A stretch of DNA of 64,000 nucleotides from Bacteroidia bacterium. GTDB taxonomy: Bacteria > Bacteroidota > Bacteroidia > Flavobacteriales > Flavobacteriaceae. Location of the stretch: positions 1 through 64,000 of the forward strand of contig JAUIBW010000009.1 of assembly GCA_030427585.1 (NCBI GenBank), read 5' to 3'. The translations under genes were made by a program, and so were the position numbers. Shown here piece after piece: positions 35,021-42,828 of this stretch. Numbering within the stretch: the stretch's first letter is position 1; each line of letters begins with the position of its first letter. A model generated the notes under the pieces. The model did no database searches. It had not been told where the DNA came from and worked only from the letters and a program-made list of their open reading frames with translations.

Positions 35021-37909
35021 ATGAACCATACTCTTTTCGATTCAAAGTATACTATATTGCTACTGCTTTTTTGTAGTATTTTAGGCATACATGCCCAAAA
35101 AACTGGGTTAAAAGGAAAAATTATCGATGCCATTTCTGGTGTAAATCTTGAAAAAGTTAGAGTATCTATTAAAAAAACAAAGATTACTGTACTCACTAAT
35201 ACTTTTGGTGAATTTGATTTTATAGATACTATACTTCCTTTAGGGGAGCAAGTACTTATATTATCGAAAAAAGGATATATAACTAAGCGTTTTCCTATTA
35301 CAATTAATGAAGGAAATGTCCTGGATCTCAAAAAAATAGATTTACATTTTGACTTTAATACCGAACAACGACAAATAGGTACAATTAGCCTTTCGGATCA
35401 CGAATTAGATGAAAATAATGATATATCTTTTAGTGTTTCGGGATTACTTCAATCTACCCGGGATGTATTTCTTACTGCGGCAGCATTTGATTTTAGCTCA
35501 ACTTTTTTTCGCCCGAGAGGTTTAGGAAATGAGAACGGAAAAATCCTGATCAATGGGGTTGAAATGAACAAATTTTCTAATGGAAGACCGCAATGGAGCA
35601 ATTGGGGAGGATTAAATGATGTACAACGTAATCAGGAATTTTCATTAGGAATTTCAGAAAACGACTATACATTTGGAGATCTTTTAGGAACTTCTAACAT
35701 CATTATGAGAGCTTCTAAGTACCGCAAAGGAGGCAAAATATCTTATGCTTTTTCTAACCGTAGTTACCAGGGAAGAGTAATAGGAACGTATAATTCTGGG
35801 GTTACCGCAAAAGGATGGGCCTTCTCTGTATCCTTATCCAGAAGGTATGGAAAAGAAGGTTTTGTTGAAGGAACCTTATACGATTCAAATTCATTTTTTG
35901 TTTCGATTGAAAAAAAATTAGGGAACAAACACAGCTTAAATCTAACAGGTTTTTATACTCCAAACCGTAGAGGAAGATCTACAGCAATTACCAATGAAGT
36001 ATTTAGTCTTAAAGGAAACAAATATAATCCTAACTGGGGATACCTGAACGGAGAAATAAGAAACTCTAAAGAACGGAAAATAGAAGAGCCAGTCTTTATG
36101 TTAAACCATTATTGGGATATATCAAAAAAAACTCATTTACAAACTAATATCGCTTTTCAAACGGGTAAAATTGCTAATAGTAGAATAGACAATGGAGGAA
36201 GTGATTTAATAACTGGTCCAAGCGGTCAACAAACCTATATTGGAGGAGGAAGAAGCGCAGACATCAATCCTGTGCATCCAGATAATATGCCAAGTTCTTT
36301 TTTAGAAGATCCTAATCCAACTCCTCTGGATTATCAAAATGCTTTTTTGGCACAACAACACCTCATCAACAATGGGCAATTAAACTGGGAAGATATATTG
36401 CGGACCAATCAACAAAATGCACAAAAAGGCAATAACTCAACATATATCTTATATGAGGATAGAACAGATGATACCTTATTGAGTGGTAATATGATACTAA
36501 ATAGTCAATTCAATACATACATTACAGTAAATGCAGCAATTGGTTATAAGAATTTAAAGAGTCAAAATTTTGCTGAGGTAACAGATCTTTTGGGTGGTAC
36601 TGGTTTTCTGGATGTTGACATGTTTGCGTTATCTTCAACAGGATTATCTTCTTCCGAATTAGCTAGTAGAGCACAGAGTGATTTGCGCAATCCGAATCGT
36701 ATTGTAGAGGTAGGAGATCGCTACGATTATAATTATGAGATTGAGGCTTCTGCGATTAATGGATTTCTTCAGGGACAATTTAAGTTGAAAAGAGTTAATT
36801 TCTTTTTAGGCGGAACAGTTTCGCAAACATCATATCAAAGAAATGGTTTGTTTGAAAATGGATATTTTCCTGGAAACGATTCCTTTGGAAAAAGTGAAGC
36901 TTTAAATTTCATGAATTATGGAGTAAAAGGAGGAACTACCATTGCGATCAATGGGCATCATTTTATTAAACTTCAAGGGGCTTATTTTAATAAAGCACCT
37001 ACAATTCGTAACGCTTTTGCAAATGCAAGATATAATAATAGTACCATAGCGCAATTAATAGGAGAACATCAGGAAAGTGAAAAAATCCAATCTGTAGATG
37101 GTAGTTATATATTTCGTTCCCCTAAGATCAAAGCCAGATTAACAGGGTATTATTCTAAGATTTTGGATGCTACCAATATTTCTTTCTTTTTTACCGAAGC
37201 TATTTCAGGATCAGATGTAGGGTTTGTTCAGGAAATACTTACCGACATAGATAAACGATATATCGGAGGAGAATTTGGGATCGAATATCAAATCACACCT
37301 ACTATTAAAATTAAAGGAGCAGCGGCAGCCGGTAGTTTTGTATTCGATAATGATCCAGACTTGGTTTTAACTAGTACTAGCGAAGCATTTTCAGATATTG
37401 AAGGGATACAAAGTTTTGGAAAGTCGGCATTAAAAGGATATCACATTGCAGGAGGACCTCAACGGGCAGGGCAGTTAGGTTTTGAGTATCGTGATCCTGA
37501 TTTTTGGTGGTTTGGAGCTACCACAAATTATTTTTCTAACGCGTATATCAACATAAGTCCTTTTGCAAGAACAGCTAATTTTTATCGAGATACTGATGGA
37601 TTACCTTTTAATGATTATGATGAGGATGTTGCAAAACAACTTTTACAACAAGAGCAGTTTAAAGACTATTTCCTTGTAAATGCTATTGGGGGTAAATCCT
37701 GGAGAATTAAGAAATACTATATTGGTTTTTTTGCCTCTATTAATAATATTCTTAATCAAGAATATAAAACAGGAGGATTTGAACAGGCCAGAACTGCAAA
37801 TTACCGACTGGCTTTAGAAGAGTCACAACGGGATACTCCTGTTTATGGGTCAAAATACTTTTATGGGTATGGCACTTCCTACTACCTTAATGTATATGTA
37901 AGATTTTAG
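35021..37909 (+). CDS. TonB-dependent outer-membrane receptor (SusC-like)
   Basis: From ATG 35021 the protein has 962 residues. A signal peptide (ILLLLFCSILGIHAQ) precedes a carboxypeptidase-regulatory-like domain (about 35-115), then a plug region (FSSTFFRPRGLGNENGKILINGVEMN) and a long beta-barrel ending in an aromatic C-terminus (YYLNVYVRF). Such receptors import large or scarce ligands across the outer membrane using TonB energy. It is followed, after a palindromic repeat, by a DUF5689 lipoprotein, a pairing that I consider a receptor-partner arrangement. The ligand is unknown; the EEP nuclease upstream suggests nucleic-acid or phosphate compounds. Confidence 0.88.
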   Translation: MNHTLFDSKYTILLLLFCSILGIHAQKTGLKGKIIDAISGVNLEKVRVSIKKTKITVLTNTFGEFDFIDTILPLGEQVLILSKKGYITKRFPITINEGNVLDLKKIDLHFDFNTEQRQIGTISLSDHELDENNDISFSVSGLLQSTRDVFLTAAAFDFSSTFFRPRGLGNENGKILINGVEMNKFSNGRPQWSNWGGLNDVQRNQEFSLGISENDYTFGDLLGTSNIIMRASKYRKGGKISYAFSNRSYQGRVIGTYNSGVTAKGWAFSVSLSRRYGKEGFVEGTLYDSNSFFVSIEKKLGNKHSLNLTGFYTPNRRGRSTAITNEVFSLKGNKYNPNWGYLNGEIRNSKERKIEEPVFMLNHYWDISKKTHLQTNIAFQTGKIANSRIDNGGSDLITGPSGQQTYIGGGRSADINPVHPDNMPSSFLEDPNPTPLDYQNAFLAQQHLINNGQLNWEDILRTNQQNAQKGNNSTYILYEDRTDDTLLSGNMILNSQFNTYITVNAAIGYKNLKSQNFAEVTDLLGGTGFLDVDMFALSSTGLSSSELASRAQSDLRNPNRIVEVGDRYDYNYEIEASAINGFLQGQFKLKRVNFFLGGTVSQTSYQRNGLFENGYFPGNDSFGKSEALNFMNYGVKGGTTIAINGHHFIKLQGAYFNKAPTIRNAFANARYNNSTIAQLIGEHQESEKIQSVDGSYIFRSPKIKARLTGYYSKILDATNISFFFTEAISGSDVGFVQEILTDIDKRYIGGEFGIEYQITPTIKIKGAAAAGSFVFDNDPDLVLTSTSEAFSDIEGIQSFGKSALKGYHIAGGPQRAGQLGFEYRDPDFWWFGATTNYFSNAYINISPFARTANFYRDTDGLPFNDYDEDVAKQLLQQEQFKDYFLVNAIGGKSWRIKKYYIGFFASINNILNQEYKTGGFEQARTANYRLALEESQRDTPVYGSKYFYGYGTSYYLNVYVRF

Positions 37910-37913
37910 CTTC

Positions 37914-37946
37914 AAACCTCACAGGTCTCTAAGACCTGTGAGGTCT
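37914..37946. repeat. Palindromic repeat copy B
   Basis: The 33-base inverted repeat differs from the consensus mainly in the second base (AAACCTCACAGGTCT ... AGACCTGTGAGGTCT). It starts 5 bases after the receptor stop codon, in the gap before the DUF5689 gene. Confidence 0.9.
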
Positions 37947-37988
37947 ACTTAATAAGAACAATAAACACAACAAAAAATATAATATAAA

Positions 37989-39383
37989 ATGAACACAAAG
38001 AATTTTTTTTGGATTTTAATTGTATCATGTACAATTATGGCTTGCTCACCAGAAGATGGATTTAAAATACCTCCGGTTACCATAGATGAACCACAAATTG
38101 AAGGTACACTAATTACAATTGATGCAATACTCGGTATTTTGGGACAGCAACTTGTAGAAGATGGAGAAAATGCTAAAGTGGTTTTTAAAGACACTAATAA
38201 TTTTATCCAGGGTTATGTAGTATCCAGTGATAAAGCCAGTAATTTTTTTAAAGAATTGGTGATTCAGGATAAATATACCAACCCTTCTGCAGGTGTTCGG
38301 GTATTAATTGATGATAACCCATTATATACTACTTATGAATTTGGACGTAAAGTATACATCAAACTAGACGGTTTATCCCTTGGGATAGAAAATGGGATTC
38401 CAACTCTCGGAATTTCAGAAGGAAATACTATTGGTGCCATCCCCTCTTTTTTTATAGAAGAAGTTGTGATAAGGTCTACAGAAACGGCTGCCATAACTCC
38501 ACTGGAAATCACAATTGAAGATTTTACTGATAAGCTGGTAAACGTATACATCAAAGTAAACAATATTCAGTTTACTAAAAATCTCATTTTAGAAGATAAC
38601 ACCTTTACTTTTGCAGCAGAAAACTATGATAAGTTTGATGGAGAACGTATTGTAGAGAGTTGTGCAACAGGAAGAAATACAATACTAAGTACGAGTACTT
38701 TTTCAGACTTTAAAGGGCTTAAACTACCAAATCAACAAGGAAGTTTTGAAGGAATATTAACTAAAAATTTTTTAGGAAACTCATATAACTTAGTGCTTAA
38801 CGATCCACTAGGGTTAGTATTTGATAATGAAACGAGATGCGACCCTATAGTTTTAGAATGCCCAGTAGTTTCCGAAGGAGCTATAGTAGTATTCGAAGAA
38901 GATTTTACAGATCTCAAAATCGGTGATCTGGAAGATTCAGGATGGACGAATAGTAATATCACAGGAGGAAAGTTAAAGTATAAGACAGGTAATTTTGGCG
39001 AAAATCAATATGCACAAATAACAGGATATAGGTCAAAAGAAAGTTTATATGAAGTATGGTTTATTACTCCTGATATTGATATAAGCACCTCAACAGATGA
39101 GGTTTTACAATTTGATCTTCAGGCAGGATACGATAACGGAAATATCCTTGAGGTTTTTGCCACTGATAATTTTACCGGAGACCCTGCAACTACATCGTGG
39201 ACAAAGCTTGATGCTATGATCCCTAGAGGGCCATTAAATGCTTTTGGCAATTCTATACCAGCAGGACCTATTGGATTATCTTGCTTAGAAGGTACCATTC
39301 GTATAGGTTTTCGGTATATTGGTGGTGATCCCAGAGCCACTACACGATACCATATCGATAATATAAAAATTACCGGAAAATAA
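37989..39383 (+). CDS. DUF5689 surface lipoprotein with choice-of-anchor J domain
   Basis: The 464-residue protein has a lipoprotein signal (LIVSCTIMACSPEDG). The DUF5689 region (about 35-235) includes QGYVVSSDKASNFFKELVIQD and an OB-fold-like strand pattern. The C-terminal half (about 300-464) has VVFEEDFTD...GW, ENQYAQITGYRSKESLYEVWFITPDID and a final HIDNIKITG, as in choice-of-anchor J (jelly-roll) domains. Members are secreted and probably bind ligands at the cell surface next to a TonB-dependent receptor. The ligand is not known. Confidence 0.8.
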   Translation: MNTKNFFWILIVSCTIMACSPEDGFKIPPVTIDEPQIEGTLITIDAILGILGQQLVEDGENAKVVFKDTNNFIQGYVVSSDKASNFFKELVIQDKYTNPSAGVRVLIDDNPLYTTYEFGRKVYIKLDGLSLGIENGIPTLGISEGNTIGAIPSFFIEEVVIRSTETAAITPLEITIEDFTDKLVNVYIKVNNIQFTKNLILEDNTFTFAAENYDKFDGERIVESCATGRNTILSTSTFSDFKGLKLPNQQGSFEGILTKNFLGNSYNLVLNDPLGLVFDNETRCDPIVLECPVVSEGAIVVFEEDFTDLKIGDLEDSGWTNSNITGGKLKYKTGNFGENQYAQITGYRSKESLYEVWFITPDIDISTSTDEVLQFDLQAGYDNGNILEVFATDNFTGDPATTSWTKLDAMIPRGPLNAFGNSIPAGPIGLSCLEGTIRIGFRYIGGDPRATTRYHIDNIKITGK

Positions 39384-39392
39384 GATGTGATC

Positions 39393-39425
39393 AGACCTCA
39401 CAGGTCTTCAAGACCTGTGAGGTCT
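39393..39425. repeat. Palindromic repeat copy C
   Basis: AGACCTCACAGGTCT, a TCA loop, and AGACCTGTGAGGTCT form a perfect 15-base stem. It is 10 bases after the DUF5689 stop and just upstream of the RAYT gene. Confidence 0.92.
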
Positions 39426-39443
39426 AAATTAGAAAATAGAAAA

Positions 39444-39985
39444 ATGAAATACGAACCATTAGTACCTGATACTTATTTTCATATATACAATAGAGGAAAC
39501 AATAAAGAAGATATTTTTAAAGAAGAGCGCAACTATACGTACTTTTTGAGCCTTCTTGAGAAGTATTGTAACGATATCTGCGAAGTTTATGCATATTGCT
39601 TACTGAAGAATCATTTTCATTTAGTAATTAAGACAAATACAGATGTTGAAGGAAGGTTGATTTCACAGAAATTTTCGAATATGTTTAATACCTATGCTAA
39701 AGCGATCAACAAAGCTTATGATAGAAGTGGAAGTTTGTTCAAAGATAGATTTTCAAGAAAGAAAATAGATAATGAAGTATATATGTACATTTAAATCCGG
39801 AACACCACAGGATGGCTTCAGATTTCAGAGCATATCCATTCTCTTCGTATCAAAGTTTTTTATCTTCTAAACATTCCGGGCTCAGTAGGGAGTTTATACT
39901 CTCTTTGTTTGGTGACATACCTAATTTTGAGTATGCACACTTAAATAGAAAAGTAAAAATTGAGGAACATTATACTTTAGAATAG
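39444..39985 (+). pseudogene. REP-associated tyrosine transposase (RAYT), frameshifted
   Basis: From ATG 39444 the frame encodes a Y1/RAYT-type protein: YHIYNRGNN near residue 12, the HuH motif LKNHFHLVIK near 55 and a transposase tail ending KKIDNEVYMYI, then a stop at 39792-39794. In the +2 frame the coding resumes at once: TTA AAT CCG GAA (LNPEHHRMASDFRAYPFSSYQSF) to a TAG at 39983-39985. Family proteins read YIHxNPxxHG here, so the site looks like a deletion of four bases (TTCATT to TT). The palindromes at 39393-39425 and 40009-40041 flank the gene, as in RAYT/REP systems. The protein is probably inactive. Confidence 0.85.
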
Positions 39986-40008
39986 ATTAGTTAAAATATA
40001 GTTATTAC

Positions 40009-40041
40009 AGACCTCACAGGTCTTGAAGACCTGTGAGGTCT
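40009..40041. repeat. Palindromic repeat copy D
   Basis: AGACCTCACAGGTCT, TGA loop, AGACCTGTGAGGTCT. It lies 23 bases after the end of the RAYT reading frame and in the same orientation as copy C. Confidence 0.92.
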
Positions 40042-40074
40042 AGGTAAAATCAAATATAATTACAATTATTTTCT

Positions 40075-40097
40075 TCAGTTCCGAAAAATGAAACTGG
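40075..40097. repeat. Second palindromic repeat, copy 2
   Basis: TCAGTTCC and GAAACTGG flank the same GAAAAAT loop as at 34927-34949. Two positions in the left arm differ. Both copies sit 30-90 bases beyond a member of the 33-base palindrome family. Confidence 0.6.
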
Positions 40098-40187
40098 TGT
40101 GCTGTATCATTGTATATCAATTATTTATTAACTAATACCTATTGTACATGATAAAGGAAACAATGGGTTTTTAAAACATATTATACA

Positions 40188-40889
40188 ATGTCTAAAGAAA
40201 ATTATGACACCAAGTTGGTAGTGTTAGAAGCATTACCACAAGAAGCCGTAAAATCACCAACAATTCCTGTTGATGTCTTTATGCAAGAAGCCGAAAACTT
40301 ATATGTATGGGCAGAAGAAGACAAAGAAACCTTGGTTGCCAAAGGATTAGATTGGCAGGTGTATGGAGAAGATTTGCCCGTTAGAACCGGAGCATGTCGA
40401 TATGCTCAGGCCATTTGGATGAAAGAACGGTATAGTCAGGAAGAAGCTGCCAAAGCCTGGAGAAAAGAGTCCCCCAAGGCTTATGAGTTTAGAAATGACC
40501 TGCTTGCCGATTTGCGTTTTGCCTTTCGTAAGCGATCAGATCTTATAGCCCGTGTACGTGCTATTGCAGATGGAGAAGGTGATGCAGATATGATCCAGGA
40601 TTTAATGGATATTAGTGTATTGGGTAAAGCCAATGCATCAGAGCTGGAAAAAATTAAATATGATCTTCGAAACTTAGAACTGGCTGCACAGAGATCTGAT
40701 ACTCTAGCCGAATTGTTGGCTAAAGCCAATGGGACTACCTTAGATAATTCTAAAGCCAAAGCAATGCGAGATAGAGCCTATACCTATCTTAAGGAAGCAA
40801 TTGATGAGGTTCGGGACACGGGTAAATATGCTTTTAGAAAAGACCCAGAGCGGTATAAGGGGTATATTAGTCAATACAAACGCCGATAA
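40188..40889 (+). CDS. Orphan alpha-helical protein of unknown function
   Basis: The 233-residue protein has no signal peptide and is mostly predicted-helical: LDWQVYGEDLPVRTGACRYAQAIWMKERYSQEEAAKAWRKESPKAYEFRNDLLADLRFAF, then heptad-like ELEKIKYDLRNLELAAQRSDTLAELLAKANGTT, and a basic C-terminus (YKGYISQYKRR). Its DNA is richer in G+C than its neighbours (28 of 60 in 40441-40500 against 20 of 60 in 36001-36060), which suggests transfer. It is directly followed by a GC-rich inverted repeat and a spaced repeat array. I do not recognise the family. Confidence 0.75.
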   Translation: MSKENYDTKLVVLEALPQEAVKSPTIPVDVFMQEAENLYVWAEEDKETLVAKGLDWQVYGEDLPVRTGACRYAQAIWMKERYSQEEAAKAWRKESPKAYEFRNDLLADLRFAFRKRSDLIARVRAIADGEGDADMIQDLMDISVLGKANASELEKIKYDLRNLELAAQRSDTLAELLAKANGTTLDNSKAKAMRDRAYTYLKEAIDEVRDTGKYAFRKDPERYKGYISQYKRR

Positions 40890-40907
40890 TCACAAGCTAT
40901 AACTAAG

Positions 40908-40964
40908 CCCGCGCACAAGGTTAAGGTTTCCGCGCAATTAGGGAGCCTGATCATGTTGCGCGGG
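40908..40964. repeat. GC-rich inverted repeat downstream of the orphan gene
   Basis: CCCGCGCA (40908-40915) and TGCGCGGG (40957-40964) are perfect 8-base arms 41 bases apart, and a third CGCGCA lies between them (40931-40936). A T-rich run (TTTGTTTT) follows. It could be a structured terminator or an RNA element; such GC content is exceptional in this window. Confidence 0.55.
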
Positions 40965-40972
40965 TTTGTTTT

Positions 40973-41210
40973 ACCTCTGCGGGGGAAGCGGCCAATATAC
41001 CGATGGTCGATACAACTAATGCGCGGAAAACCACAATTATGTGATGAAAACATGTAATGTACCGATGATCGATAAAAGTAATGCAAGGATAGTGTACAAA
41101 TTTGCGGGGAGAGCATTTACTATACCGATGGTCGATAAAAGTTGAGAAAGGACAAGATGCTCCTATGTAGTAGCGACAGCAATTAGTATACCAATGAACG
41201 ATATTAAATT
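40973..41210. repeat. Array of four regularly spaced 17-base repeats
   Basis: The core TATACCGATGGTCGATA occurs at 40996-41012, 41058-41074, 41121-41137 and 41187-41203, with periods of 62, 63 and 66 bases. Copies 1 and 3 are identical over the core; copies 2 and 4 differ at two and three positions. A flanking pattern is also shared upstream (TGCGGGG followed by AGC) and downstream (AAAGTAATGC). The intervals between cores are not identical to each other. Confidence 0.8.
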
Positions 41211-41287
41211 GTTTAAACACTTTTTTCTCAAGATATGAAGAATATGTATAAGTAAAAACTCTAAATGCAATACACGACAAAACCTTT

Positions 41288-41320
41288 AGACCTCACAGGT
41301 CTTTAAGACCTGTGAGGTCT
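41288..41320. repeat. Palindromic repeat copy E
   Basis: AGACCTCACAGGTCT, a TTA loop, AGACCTGTGAGGTCT; perfect stem. It marks the right end of the repeat-rich interval. Confidence 0.92.
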
Positions 41321-41440
41321 GATTAAAGATAATTTTTATAAACGGCTGAATTCTATTCAGGTACCCTATTATTTTTTTTCATATTCTTTTGTCGTTAGCT
41401 TTTAACAAAGCATTGTATTTTGCATAAAAAAGCAGAACTA

Positions 41441-42520
41441 ATGGCTAGTATAGAAATCCGTCATTTAAAACTTATTGATACCGTTGCAGAAGTAGGAACC
41501 TTAAAAAATGCAGCAGAAAAACTTTTTCTTACACAATCGGCATTAAGTCATCAACTTAAAGAATTAGAATCTCGTTTAGGCACTCAAATCTTTTATAGAG
41601 TTAATAATCAATTAGTATTTACTACGTCTGGTAAAGAGTTACGAGATGCCAGTAAAGAAATACTCGAACGGTTAAAACAGGCAGAGAGTACTATCCAGGA
41701 AATAGGTCAAGATCATATGAAGGATTATATCCATGGATATTCTCAGGAAGAAACAACTCGATTAAATGACCAGGCTAATTCTATTGCAGAACTTTTGCAC
41801 TGGGACTCAAAATGGAAAGAAGGCTCCCTAATACTTGAAGCGGGTTGTGGTGTTGGGGCACAAACCAAAATTATTGCAAAAAACAACATAGATTCGACTT
41901 TTGTTTCTGTAGACCTGTCTATTGCGTCATTAGAAAAAGCAGAGGTATCAATCAAAGAGCACGATATCAAAAATGTAGAATTTAAGGTTGCCGATTTGTT
42001 AAACTTACCCTTTAAAGACAATCATTTTGATCACATTTTTGTTTGCTTTGTTTTAGAACACATATCCCAACCAAAAGAAGCTATACAAGAACTAAAAAGA
42101 GTTCTTAAACCTGGGGGAACCCTTATGATAATTGAAGGAGATCATGGTTCTGCATACTTTTATCCAAACAGCCTATCTGCGCAAAAAGTGATCCAGGCAC
42201 AAGTAACTTTACAAGAACAAAAAGGAGGGAATGCCAATATTGGCAGAGCACTATACCCATTGTTATTTGATTCTGGATTTAAAAATATTAATATTTCTCC
42301 GAGGCAGGTATATGTTGATGATTCGAAACCCGAATTACTAGATGGGTTTATTAAAAATACGTTTACCGCAATGGTCAAAAGGATTGCAGAAGAAGCACTG
42401 GCAAAGAAAATTATTAGCAAAGAAGAAATGAACAGAGGTATTAATGATTTATATAAGACTGCCAAAGGAGGAGGTACATTTTGCTATACTTTTTTTAAAG
42501 GAATAGCGATTAAAGAGTAA
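41441..42520 (+). CDS. MetR-like LysR HTH domain fused to a SAM-dependent methyltransferase
   Basis: From ATG 41441 (a TTG at 41420 is less likely) the protein has 359 residues. Residues 1-85 form a LysR-type winged helix (IEIRHLKLIDTVAEVGTLKNAAEKLFLTQSALSHQLKELESRLG) that most resembles MetR. The usual periplasmic-binding-fold effector domain is absent. Instead, from about residue 95 (YIHGYSQEETTRLNDQ) there is a complete class I methyltransferase with ILEAGCGVGAQTKIIA, DNHFDHIFVCFVLEHI and LKRVLKPGGTLMIIEGD, as in stand-alone family members. There is no stop or frameshift at the junction. The combination could be a regulator that senses S-adenosylmethionine or a methylation target (inference). 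Confidence 0.85.
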   Translation: MASIEIRHLKLIDTVAEVGTLKNAAEKLFLTQSALSHQLKELESRLGTQIFYRVNNQLVFTTSGKELRDASKEILERLKQAESTIQEIGQDHMKDYIHGYSQEETTRLNDQANSIAELLHWDSKWKEGSLILEAGCGVGAQTKIIAKNNIDSTFVSVDLSIASLEKAEVSIKEHDIKNVEFKVADLLNLPFKDNHFDHIFVCFVLEHISQPKEAIQELKRVLKPGGTLMIIEGDHGSAYFYPNSLSAQKVIQAQVTLQEQKGGNANIGRALYPLLFDSGFKNINISPRQVYVDDSKPELLDGFIKNTFTAMVKRIAEEALAKKIISKEEMNRGINDLYKTAKGGGTFCYTFFKGIAIKE

Positions 42521-42773
42521 TGTTTTAGCCCATTAAACTTCTTATGTGTTCAGATAGAATTAATAGTTAAGCTATAATCGTGGTATTAGGTAATCGTCGA
42601 ATCTGAAATCCTTCGTAATAGATTTGTTTATATGTTTTACCCCGACTCTTCTATACCAGATTATAGCTTATTGATGTTCGATTTTGAACACTTTTATTCG
42701 TCTAAAGAATGTATTTGTCAGCACAATTAGAGTATACAAGGATTATAAAACGCTATCTAGAATAACGAAAAGT
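42521..42773. other. Gene-free gap containing a MITE-like inverted repeat
   Basis: No coding frame is visible. Arms at 42568-42589 (starting TAAGCTATAATC) and 42651-42670 (ending GATTATAGCTTA) are almost perfect complements over 20 bases, enclosing a 103-base element. A terminator for the leftward gene follows at 42774. Confidence 0.55.
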
Positions 42774-42805
42774 AAAAAGGCTGAATTATTTGATTCAGCC
42801 TTTTT
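42774..42805 (-). terminator. Terminator of the lamin-tail/EEP protein gene
   Basis: AAAAAGGCTGAAT (42774-42786) and ATTCAGCCTTTTT (42793-42805) are perfect complements; the U-run is oriented for the leftward gene ending at 42829. Confidence 0.85.
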
Positions 42806-42828
42806 TGATCTGGTATGGTTTTAGGAGA

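Larger units (their letters stand above)
40890..41440. other. Non-coding interval with repeats between the orphan gene and the MetR-like fusion
   Basis: About 550 bases. They contain the GC-rich inverted repeat, the spaced repeat array and palindrome copy E annotated separately. A small hairpin CTGAAT/ATTCAG at 41346-41360 precedes the next gene. Opposite-strand frames across the array look like by-products of the repeats, not genes. Confidence 0.5.

Noticed and set aside
40973-41210. CRISPR array
   Set aside because: Only four cores of 17 bases with substitutions, spacers of about 45 bases that share parts of their sequence, and no cas genes nearby.
40871-41280. Minus-strand frames over the repeat array
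   Set aside because: The repeated FIDHRYI-like strings in these frames come from the DNA repeat, with Cys/His-rich noise between, and no start or family support.
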